From: DATFML01 sp964571225
GTDB lineage: Bacteria > Pseudomonadota > Gammaproteobacteria > DATFLG01
DNA length: 33,241 nucleotides
Direction: 5' to 3'
Assembly (NCBI GenBank): GCA_964571225.1
Contig: CAZNBB010000033.1
Coordinates: forward strand, 1-33,241
The translations under genes and the position numbers were made by a program. Below the pieces are notes generated by a model. The model worked only from the letters and a program-made list of their open reading frames with translations, did no database searches and had not been told where the DNA came from. Positions 23,345 to 30,782 of this stretch are shown in pieces (the stretch's first letter is position 1; each line of letters starts with the position of its first letter).

Positions 23345-24679
23345 ATGTCGTGGAACAACCGTGTCGTATGGTCTGAGGGGATGTTCCTGCGCCCCCAGCA
23401 TTTTCAGCAGCACCTGCGTTATGTGGAGGGTCTGGTGGAGGGGCGCTGCGGCATGCTGCGTTCCGCTCCGTGGGGGTTCAAGGAACTGGAGATCGACAAG
23501 CAGCTGTTGACGCTCGGCAAGCTGGCCGTGACGTCGGCCCGCGGCGTGTTCCCCGATGGCACCCCGTTCAATGTGCCCGGCGACGATGACGGGCCGGCGA
23601 CCCTGGAGATTCCCGAGAATATCCACGACACCGTGGTGTACCTGGCGTTGCCGGTGCGTCGCGCGGGCCTGCCGGAGGTTCACAGCGACGGCGCCGCCGA
23701 AGGGGCCCTGCGCTATCGCAGCCGCGACTACGAGGTGCGCGACAGCAATACCGGCACCGACAGCGTCGCCGGCATTCGGGTGGCGACGCCCGATATGCGG
23801 TTTGTCCTCGAATCGGAGAGCCTGGACGGCTACGCAGCCATGGGCGTCGTGAAGATCGTGGAATCGCGTTCCGACCGGCATGTGATCGTCGACGAACGTT
23901 TCATGCCGCCGGCGCTGGATTGCAGGGCGGCTCCGGCGTTGGAAGGGTTCATCCGTGAATTGCAGGGCCTGCTGCATCATCGCGGCGAGGCCATTGCGAG
24001 CCGCGTGTCCGCTTCCGGTCGCGGCGGCGCGGCGGAGATTGCCGACTTTCTGTTGCTGCAGGCGGTCAACCGCTACGAGCCGTTGATCACCCATCTGGCG
24101 ACCAGCGAGGGTGTGCACCCCGAGGGCTTCTATCGCCTGGCGGTGCAGATTGCGGGGGAAATGGCCACTTTTACCGGTGCCACCAAGCGCCCGCCGGAGT
24201 TTCCCGGCTACCGCCACGACGGTCTGCAGGAGACGTTCGAGCCGGTCATCAATGCCCTGCGCCAGTCCCTGAGCATGGTTCTGGAGCAGACGGCCACGGC
24301 CATGCCGCTGCAGGAGCGGCGCTACGGCATCCGCGTGGCGCCGATCACGGACCGCGGTTTGCTGAGCTCGGCCAGTTTCGTGCTCGCGGTCAGCGCGAAG
24401 ATGCCCGATGAAGACCTGCGCCGCAATTTTCCGACTCAGGTCAAGATCGGCTCAGTGGAGCAGATTCGCGAGTTGGTCAATCTCCAGCTTCCCGGTATCC
24501 GGGTGCGGCCGCTGCCCGCCGCTCCGAGGCAGATCCCCTATCACGCCGGTTTCGCCTACTTCGAGTTGGACCGGCAGAGCGAGTATTGGAAGCAATTGGA
24601 CAAATCGGGCGGCTTCGCCATCCACATCGGCGGCGAGTTCCCGGACATCGAACTCGAATTCTGGGCCATCAAGGGGTAG
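23345..24679 (+). CDS. tssK: TssK baseplate-membrane complex connector
   Basis: A 444-residue TssK (ImpJ/VasE family). The conserved start WNNRVVWSEGMFLRPQHFQQ is diagnostic; further marks are LLLQAVNRYEPLITHLA, HPEGFYRLAVQIAGEMATFT, LVNLQLPGIRVRPLPAAPRQ and HAGFAYFELDR. TssK is a trimer that joins the TssE-F-G wedges to TssL and TssM. GGAG lies seven bases before the ATG. The stop is embedded in the ribosome-binding site of tssL, showing tight coupling. Confidence 0.97.
   Translation: MSWNNRVVWSEGMFLRPQHFQQHLRYVEGLVEGRCGMLRSAPWGFKELEIDKQLLTLGKLAVTSARGVFPDGTPFNVPGDDDGPATLEIPENIHDTVVYLALPVRRAGLPEVHSDGAAEGALRYRSRDYEVRDSNTGTDSVAGIRVATPDMRFVLESESLDGYAAMGVVKIVESRSDRHVIVDERFMPPALDCRAAPALEGFIRELQGLLHHRGEAIASRVSASGRGGAAEIADFLLLQAVNRYEPLITHLATSEGVHPEGFYRLAVQIAGEMATFTGATKRPPEFPGYRHDGLQETFEPVINALRQSLSMVLEQTATAMPLQERRYGIRVAPITDRGLLSSASFVLAVSAKMPDEDLRRNFPTQVKIGSVEQIRELVNLQLPGIRVRPLPAAPRQIPYHAGFAYFELDRQSEYWKQLDKSGGFAIHIGGEFPDIELEFWAIKG
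24671..24676 (+). promoter_or_regulatory. Ribosome-binding site fixing the GTG start of tssL
   Basis: AAGGGG ending just before the tssK stop and eight bases before GTG 24685. It supports the GTG start over the upstream in-frame ATG at 24586 inside tssK. Confidence 0.75.
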
Positions 24680-24684
24680 CGGCT

Positions 24685-25623
24685 GTGAGCATCGACGATC
24701 CTTTCTCCGGCGGCGACGATTCCGACCGCACCGTGATACGCCCCCGCCCGGGGGGACGGCGTGCCCCCGGCGAGCCACCGGCCGGCCAGCCGTCGGCGCC
24801 GCCCCCGCCATCCATGCCTCCGGCGTCGGCGCAGGCGCCGCTGGATGTGGCCGCCCTCGGGGTCGCCCAGACGCCCTTGGTCGGCGCGGCCACCTCCCTG
24901 CTGGTGCTGGCCCCCCAGCTTCGCAACACCACACGCCATCCCGATGCAGCCGGGTTGCGGGATCATCTCGTGCGCGAGATCCGTACCTTCGAGAGCAATG
25001 CCCGTGCGGCCGGCGCCAGTCCAGAATCCGTGCTGGCGGGGCGCTATGCGTTGTGCACCTTTCTCGACGAGTCGGTGCTGAGCACGCCCTGGGGTAGCGA
25101 AAGCGCGTGGAGCACGCAGACCCTGCTCAGCACATTTCAGAACGAAACCTGGGGTGGCGAGAAATTCTTCGCGATCCTGGACCGCGCCCTGCAGGACCCG
25201 GGGCGGATGCTGGACGTGCTGGAACTGATGTACGTCTGTCTGGCGCTGGGGTTCGAGGGCAAGTACCGGGTTTTGGACCGCGGGCGTGCGCGTCTGGAGG
25301 AAATCCAGGACCAGGCGTTCAGGGCCATACGGGCCCAGCGCGGTGATTTCGAACGGGACCTTTCGGCCCACTGGCACGGTGTCGGCGGGCGCCGCAATCC
25401 GCTGGTGCGCTACGTACCGCTGTGGGTGGTAGGGGCGGTTGCGGGCGCACTGCTGCTGTCCATGTATCTGGGTTTCAGCTGGATGCTGCGCGGCAATTCC
25501 AATCCCGTGTACGACCAACTGCAGCAGATCCGCCACGGGTACACCGCGCCGGCGGAACCGAAGTCGGGAGCACCGGTATCCCTCGATGTCCGCGACCGCA
25601 GTGCCCGTGGAGAGCTCGCATGA
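24685..25623 (+). CDS. tssL: TssL (DotU/ImpK family) inner-membrane protein with DRTV site
   Basis: A 312-residue TssL. It starts at GTG with IDDPFSGGDDSDRTVIRPRP; Thr16 in DRTV closely resembles the phospho-threonine site of Agrobacterium TssL that is modified by PpkA and bound by Fha. A Pro-rich linker leads to the DotU cytoplasmic domain (about 55-230: RYALCTFLDESVLSTPWG, LQDPGRMLDVLELMYVCLAL, GFEGKYRVLDRGRARLEEI). One helix (about 240-262) anchors it, with a short periplasmic tail of about 50 residues. It has no OmpA-like peptidoglycan-binding domain, so wall anchoring must come from elsewhere. Its stop overlaps the tssM start (ATGA at 25620-25623). Confidence 0.95.
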   Translation: MSIDDPFSGGDDSDRTVIRPRPGGRRAPGEPPAGQPSAPPPPSMPPASAQAPLDVAALGVAQTPLVGAATSLLVLAPQLRNTTRHPDAAGLRDHLVREIRTFESNARAAGASPESVLAGRYALCTFLDESVLSTPWGSESAWSTQTLLSTFQNETWGGEKFFAILDRALQDPGRMLDVLELMYVCLALGFEGKYRVLDRGRARLEEIQDQAFRAIRAQRGDFERDLSAHWHGVGGRRNPLVRYVPLWVVGAVAGALLLSMYLGFSWMLRGNSNPVYDQLQQIRHGYTAPAEPKSGAPVSLDVRDRSARGELA

Positions 25624-28600
25624 AGAAGGTGGTGGCGGTATTCAGGAAGAAGTGGGTGATCTCTCTGATCGGCGTGCTTGCTCTCAGTGCGTTGATCTGG
25701 TTCGGCGGGCCACTGATCGCCATCGCCGGCAAGGTGCCGCTGGCGAGCCCGGTGGTGCGCCTGCTGGTCATTCTGGTGCTGGTCCTGATCTGGGGCCTGA
25801 ACAATCTTCGCATCCAGATGCAGGCCAACCGGGCCGACCGGGAGATGGCGGCGACGGCCAGCGGCGACAGCCCGGCCGCTAGCGCGGAGGCGCCTGGCCA
25901 GTCCGCCGAAGAAGTGGCGACGCTCAAGGAACGCTTCGAGGAGGCCCTCGCGATCCTGCGCAAGTCGGACGGCAAACGCGGCGGCCGCTCCCTGTATGAG
26001 TTGCCCTGGTATGTAATCGTCGGGCCGCCCGGCTCGGGCAAGACCACCGCGCTGGTGAATTCCGGCCTGGATTTTCCTCTCGCTGACCGTTTCGGTAAGG
26101 AAGCCCTGCGCGGCGTAGGAGGCACCCGCAACTGCGATTGGTGGTTCACCAACGAAGCCGTGCTCCTGGATACGGCCGGTCGTTACGTCACCCAGGACAG
26201 CCACGCCGCCGCCGACAGCGCGGCCTGGACGGGGTTCCTCGGCCTGCTCAAGAAGCATCGCCGCCGCCGGCCCATCAACGGTGCTCTGGTGGCCATCAGC
26301 ATCGCCGACATCATGGTGCAGAACGAGCAGCAGCGCAGCGCCCATGTGCATGCCATCCGGCAGCGTATCCAGGAACTCCACAAGGAACTGGGCATACGCT
26401 TTCCCATCTATCTGTTGTTCACCAAGTGCGACCTGGTGGCCGGATTCATGGAGTTTTTCGACGACCTGGGCCGGGAAGATCGGGCCCAGGTGTGGGGTTT
26501 CACTTTTCCCGAAGGGACCAGCGAGGACGGCAGCGCCGCTCAGCATGTGGGCGCGGAGTTCGACGGCCTGATCCAGCGCCTGGGCGAACGGGTCTACTGG
26601 CGACTCAACCAGGAGCGCGATACCCAGCGTCGGGCGTTGATCCAGGGCTTTCCCGCCCAGATGGCCGGCCTCAAGAGTACCGTCGAACAGTTCACCCGGG
26701 CCATATTCCAGCCTTCACGGTACGAGGACGCGCCGCTGCTGCGGGGCGTCTATTTCACCAGCGGTACCCAGGAGGGTACGCCCATCGATCGTCTGATGGG
26801 TTCGCTGGCCCGCACTTTCGGTCTCGATCAAAAGGTACTGCCGTCTTATGGAGGACACGGGCGCAGTTATTTCATCCGCGATCTGCTGACGGAAGTCATC
26901 TTCCCGGAGGCGGAGCTGGCCGGTGCCAACCGGCGGCTGGAACGCCAACGGGCCTGGCTGCAGATCGGTGCCTACGCGGGCGCGATCGTGCTGGCGGCAC
27001 TGGCGGCGCTGGCCTGGTCCACCAGCTTCACGCGCAATGCCGTGTACGTTCACAGAATCCAGGACCGGCTGGAGCAGTACCGCAAGGTGGCTGCCCGGCC
27101 GCTGTCCCCGGATGCCGACCTGGCCCAGGTGTTGCCGCGCCTGAACGCCCTGCAGGCGGTCACCCAGGTGTACGGCAACGGCGACCACGTGCCGTTTCTG
27201 ATGGGGCTGGGCTTGTATCAGGGCAGCCGGTTGGGCGGTGAGGCCCAGGCTGCCTACCGCAGAGCACTGGATTCTTTGCTGCTGCCCCGTATGGTCAAAC
27301 AACTGGAAGTCCAGCTGGCCAATACCGGCGCCAGCCCGGAGTTTCGCTACGAAACGCTGAAGCTGTATCTGATGCTGTCAGATCCGAAACGGCTGGATCC
27401 GGCTTTCGCCAAGCTCTGGTTCGGCCTCGACTGGCAACACAGCGGATCGCTGGACGCCGATCAGGTGCGGCGTCTGCAGTCGGAGCTGGCGACGTTGCTG
27501 CAGCAGGGCTTTCAACCGATTGCGTTGAACCAGTCCCTGGTGACCAGCGTGCGTGGCCGACTTGCCCAGTCGCCCCTCGCCGATCGCCTGTATGCGCGCC
27601 TCAAGAGCGACGCCCAGGGCGCCGCGGTGGCACCGTTCCAGGTCTCCCAGGACGTGGACGGCGCCGGCCAGGTGTTCGTGGACGACGGCGGCGGCCTCAA
27701 GGCCCAGGTACCTCCCCTGTTCACCCATGCCGGCTACGAGCAGTTGTTCAAACCCGAGTCCAAGCAGATCGGCGGCGAACTGAGTGAAGACAACTGGGTC
27801 ATGGGCACCCATCGCGGGCCTCTCGGCGCGGAGGAACGGGCGCAGGTGGAGGCGGCCGTCCAGCAGCTGTATTTCAAGGACTATATCCGCCACTGGCAGG
27901 ACATGCTGGCGACGCTGCATGTCAAACCCTTCCACAGTCTTCAGCAGGGCGCCAGTGAAGTGGCGACCCTGGCTGGGCCGTCGTCACCGATGACCGCGTT
28001 GCTGCAGGCGGTGGCGAGCAATACCACGCTCGCCGCGAACAATGGCGGCCTCACAGGCAAGGTGGCCCTGGCCGCCGGTGCGGCGGCGGGCCAGGCGGCC
28101 GCCCAGCGCAGCCGTCTGGCCCGCATGTTCCAGTCGGCGGCACCGTCCCAGGTGGCTGCGCCGACAGCGTCTCCGGCTGAGGCGGTGGACAGGCAATTCG
28201 AACAGCTCAACGGTCTGACTCGTCAGCCGGGGGCCGGCCAGCCGCCCATCCAGCAGATCCAGTCGGTGCTTTCCGAGTTGCAGGGCCATCTGCAGCGTCT
28301 TGCGGGCAGCGGCGGCGAGGGTGTGCTCAAGGCCGCGCAGTCCCAGGTTGCGGGGGGCAACAACATCATAGGCCGTCTGCGTACCCTGGCGGTTCAGCAG
28401 CCGCAGCCCGTGCGTGGCTGGCTGGAGCAGATTGCCGACGCCAGCGTCCGGGTGACCCTCTCGGGAAGCCGTGCCCAGCTCAACCAGAGCTACGCCTCCA
28501 CCGTGCTGGCCCAGTACCAGCAGGCGGTGCAGGGCCGGTTTCCGATCGACGCCGGTGCCAAGCAGGACATCACCGTCGACGATTTTGCGCGCTTTTTCGG

Positions 28601-29165
28601 CCCCGGGGGCGTCATGGATAAGTTTTTCCAGGACTACCTCAAACCGTTCGTGGATACCTCCCATCGCCAATGGCGCTGGCGTTCGGCAGGTCTCGGTCTG
28701 TCCACGGCAGCCCTGAGAAACTTTCAGCGCGCCGCCGAGATAAGGCGGGTGTTCTTCCCCAACGGGGGCAAGCAGCCCAGCGTTCAGTTCGGGCTCAAGC
28801 CCGTGTACCTGGACGAGAACGTCAACCGTGCGCTGTTGGATATCGATGGCCAGGATGTCAGTTACCGCCACGGCCCGACCGAGCTCAGCACCATCAACTG
28901 GCCGGGCGCTCAGAGCGGCAACGGTGCGCGACTGACGTTCGACACCGCCGCCGGCGGGCAGGTAACCACCTCGGCGAGCGGCCCATGGGCCCTGTTCCGG
29001 TTCGTCAACCAGGGCGAACTGAAAGAGCGTTCGCCGGAGCGGTTCCTGGTGACGTTCACCCTCGGCGGATTCAAGGCCCAGTACGAGATCGTTGCCAACA
29101 GCGTCGTCAACCCCTTCCGCATGATGGGCGAACTGCAGCGGTTCCGATGCCCGGGGAACTTGTGA
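25620..29165 (+). CDS. tssM: TssM (IcmF/ImpL family) inner-membrane channel protein
   Basis: A 1181-residue TssM, of normal length. Two N-terminal helices (about 13-33 and 46-61) precede a cytoplasmic NTPase-like domain with an intact Walker A GPPGSGKT (135-142), a VLLDTAGRYVTQD motif and LYLLFTKCDLVAGF-type elements (seen as FPIYLLFTKCDLVAG). A third helix (about 446-468) leads into the long periplasmic part that contacts TssJ (for example RFFGPGGVMDKFFQDYLKPF and GPWALFRFVNQGELKERS). The extended IcmF-associated region is Ala/Gln-rich at about 780-880. ATG 25620 overlaps the tssL stop; the frame is open further upstream only inside tssL. It ends overlapping the tagF start. Confidence 0.96.
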   Translation: MKKVVAVFRKKWVISLIGVLALSALIWFGGPLIAIAGKVPLASPVVRLLVILVLVLIWGLNNLRIQMQANRADREMAATASGDSPAASAEAPGQSAEEVATLKERFEEALAILRKSDGKRGGRSLYELPWYVIVGPPGSGKTTALVNSGLDFPLADRFGKEALRGVGGTRNCDWWFTNEAVLLDTAGRYVTQDSHAAADSAAWTGFLGLLKKHRRRRPINGALVAISIADIMVQNEQQRSAHVHAIRQRIQELHKELGIRFPIYLLFTKCDLVAGFMEFFDDLGREDRAQVWGFTFPEGTSEDGSAAQHVGAEFDGLIQRLGERVYWRLNQERDTQRRALIQGFPAQMAGLKSTVEQFTRAIFQPSRYEDAPLLRGVYFTSGTQEGTPIDRLMGSLARTFGLDQKVLPSYGGHGRSYFIRDLLTEVIFPEAELAGANRRLERQRAWLQIGAYAGAIVLAALAALAWSTSFTRNAVYVHRIQDRLEQYRKVAARPLSPDADLAQVLPRLNALQAVTQVYGNGDHVPFLMGLGLYQGSRLGGEAQAAYRRALDSLLLPRMVKQLEVQLANTGASPEFRYETLKLYLMLSDPKRLDPAFAKLWFGLDWQHSGSLDADQVRRLQSELATLLQQGFQPIALNQSLVTSVRGRLAQSPLADRLYARLKSDAQGAAVAPFQVSQDVDGAGQVFVDDGGGLKAQVPPLFTHAGYEQLFKPESKQIGGELSEDNWVMGTHRGPLGAEERAQVEAAVQQLYFKDYIRHWQDMLATLHVKPFHSLQQGASEVATLAGPSSPMTALLQAVASNTTLAANNGGLTGKVALAAGAAAGQAAAQRSRLARMFQSAAPSQVAAPTASPAEAVDRQFEQLNGLTRQPGAGQPPIQQIQSVLSELQGHLQRLAGSGGEGVLKAAQSQVAGGNNIIGRLRTLAVQQPQPVRGWLEQIADASVRVTLSGSRAQLNQSYASTVLAQYQQAVQGRFPIDAGAKQDITVDDFARFFGPGGVMDKFFQDYLKPFVDTSHRQWRWRSAGLGLSTAALRNFQRAAEIRRVFFPNGGKQPSVQFGLKPVYLDENVNRALLDIDGQDVSYRHGPTELSTINWPGAQSGNGARLTFDTAAGGQVTTSASGPWALFRFVNQGELKERSPERFLVTFTLGGFKAQYEIVANSVVNPFRMMGELQRFRCPGNL

Positions 29166-29929
29166 GCGACGCAGCCGGGCCGGCTACCGGCTTCTACGGC
29201 AAGCTTCCGGCGGCGGGGGACTTCGTTTCCCGCCGGCTGCCCCGCAGCTTTCTGGACCCGTGGGACCAGTGGCTGCAGGTGGTCATTGCCGCCAGCCGCA
29301 GTCGCCTGGCGGACAGTTGGCTGGATCTGTATCTGACCAGTCCGATCTGGCGCTTCGCTCTGGCGCCGGGTGTATGCGGCCCCAATGGCTGGGCGGGCGT
29401 GCTTATGCCCAGCGTGGACCGGGTCGGGCGGTACTTCCCGATGACCATCGCGCTGTCGTTGCCCGAAGGCGCCGGTCCGGTCCTTCTGACCGCTGCAGCG
29501 GACTGGTACCAACGGGCGGAGACCGCGGCACTGTCCGTGCTGGAGCACGACGGTGTGGATGTCGATGGGTTCGACCAGGCGGTCAGTGCCCTGGGTTCGG
29601 TGGCCGTGCCGGTGCCCGACGGTGCGCCGGTCGGTCCGGCCGCCGAGGGGCAACAGGGCTGGCGTCTGCCGGTGGCGGAGGGGCAGGATTTCTCAGGCCT
29701 GGTGCCGGCGCTGGCCCACGTGCTGCTGGAGCAGCGCTTCGGGCCCTACAGCGTCTGGTGGAGCGAAGGCTCAGAACGCATCGATCCCGGTCTGCTGCTG
29801 GGTGCCGGTCTGCCCGACGGTGACGCCTACGCGGACATGCTGGGCGCCGGCTGGCAGTCCGATGCGTGGGCACCGTGGCCCCGCTATCGACTACCCGACA
29901 CCGCACCCGATGGGGATTCCTCGCCATGA
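29162..29929 (+). CDS. tagF: TagF (ImpM family) T6SS regulator
   Basis: A 255-residue TagF. The start region GFYGKLPAAGDFVSRRLP and the block WQVVIAASRSRLADSWLDLY-like (seen as WLQVVIAASRSRLADSW), SPIWRFALAPGVCG and WAGVLMPSVDRVGRYFPMT are diagnostic. TagF represses T6SS assembly post-translationally in Pseudomonas and Agrobacterium, in the latter through Fha. GTG 29162 has GGGGA five bases upstream and overlaps the tssM stop (GTGA); an ATG at 29147 is possible. The C-terminal half (about 130-255) ends with WWSEGSERIDPGLLLGAGLP, typical of the family. It couples to pppA through ATGA. Confidence 0.93.
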   Translation: MSDAAGPATGFYGKLPAAGDFVSRRLPRSFLDPWDQWLQVVIAASRSRLADSWLDLYLTSPIWRFALAPGVCGPNGWAGVLMPSVDRVGRYFPMTIALSLPEGAGPVLLTAAADWYQRAETAALSVLEHDGVDVDGFDQAVSALGSVAVPVPDGAPVGPAAEGQQGWRLPVAEGQDFSGLVPALAHVLLEQRFGPYSVWWSEGSERIDPGLLLGAGLPDGDAYADMLGAGWQSDAWAPWPRYRLPDTAPDGDSSP

Positions 29930-30666
29930 GCGAGCTGGCGCCCTTGCGCTGGTCATCGGCGTGCCTGACGGACGTGGGCAAGGTGCGGGCGCTCAACGAG
30001 GACGCTTGTCTCGACCTGCCGCAGATGGGTGTGTGGGCGGTGGCGGACGGCATGGGCGGCCACGATGCGGGCGAAGTGGCCAGCAACATGATCGTCGATG
30101 CACTGCGTGCGGTACCAGCGGCGCCGGACCTGAGTTCGCTGCTGGACGACGCGGAAGACCGCCTGCTGGACGTCAACGCCCGTCTGATCGCGGAAGCGGG
30201 TCTGCGCGGCGGTGGCGTCACGATCGGCAGCACGGTTGCGGTGCTGCTTGCCAGTGGCCGCCATTGCATCTCCCTGTGGGCGGGCGACAGCCGCATCTAC
30301 TGCTATCGGGACGGCTGGTTGACCCGTCTTACCCGGGATCACAGCCAGGTGGAGGAGTGGGTCGAGCAGGGCCGCCTGTTGCGCGAAGACGCCGAAAACC
30401 ACCCGGCCGCCAATATCATCACCCGCGCCGTCGGCGCGGCCGACGAACTGTATCTGGATGCGGAGCTGCACGATCTGCAGCACCGGGACCGGTTCCTGTT
30501 GTGCAGCGATGGCTTGTACAAGGAACTCTCCGAACCGGAGATTCAGGATATGATGCCGCTCGGCAATTGTGCCGAGGTGTGCAGGGCCCTTGTGGGCCTG
30601 GCTCTGGAACGGGGCTGCCGGGACAATGTGACCGTGGTGGTGGTGGAATTCGAAGAGGTGCGCTGA
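29926..30666 (+). CDS. pppA: PppA protein phosphatase 2C of the T6SS threonine switch
   Basis: A 246-residue PP2C-family Ser/Thr phosphatase. Metal-binding and catalytic motifs are intact: NEDAC (Asp26), VADGMGGHDAGE (Asp41, Gly42), TVAVLLASG, WAGDSRIYCYRDG, TRDHSQVEEW, LCSDGLYKEL and the final CRDNVTVVVVEF. In other T6SSs PppA reverses PpkA phosphorylation and so limits or repositions firing. It is cytoplasmic, with no helix outside the fold. ATG 29926 overlaps the tagF stop; an upstream in-frame start lies within tagF. It is followed by a 116-bp gap and then the kinase. Confidence 0.96.
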   Translation: MSELAPLRWSSACLTDVGKVRALNEDACLDLPQMGVWAVADGMGGHDAGEVASNMIVDALRAVPAAPDLSSLLDDAEDRLLDVNARLIAEAGLRGGGVTIGSTVAVLLASGRHCISLWAGDSRIYCYRDGWLTRLTRDHSQVEEWVEQGRLLREDAENHPAANIITRAVGAADELYLDAELHDLQHRDRFLLCSDGLYKELSEPEIQDMMPLGNCAEVCRALVGLALERGCRDNVTVVVVEFEEVR

Positions 30667-30747
30667 CGCGCCCGCAACCGTGTAGCGACGATGCTCCCCC
30701 AGCAAGTACCCATGATGGCTGATCTTCGTACCCACGCCAGGGCGGTG

Positions 30748-30764
30748 GGACCGGACCTCGGTCC
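30748..30764 (+). other. Small hairpin before the ppkA-like gene
   Basis: GGACCG, loop GACCT, CGGTCC in the 116-bp gap between pppA and the kinase gene. It ends 18 bp before the GTG start. It may reduce ribosome access or transcription of the kinase relative to the phosphatase, or may be incidental. Confidence 0.3.
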
Positions 30765-30782
30765 GCTTCGCGGAGTGGGCCG

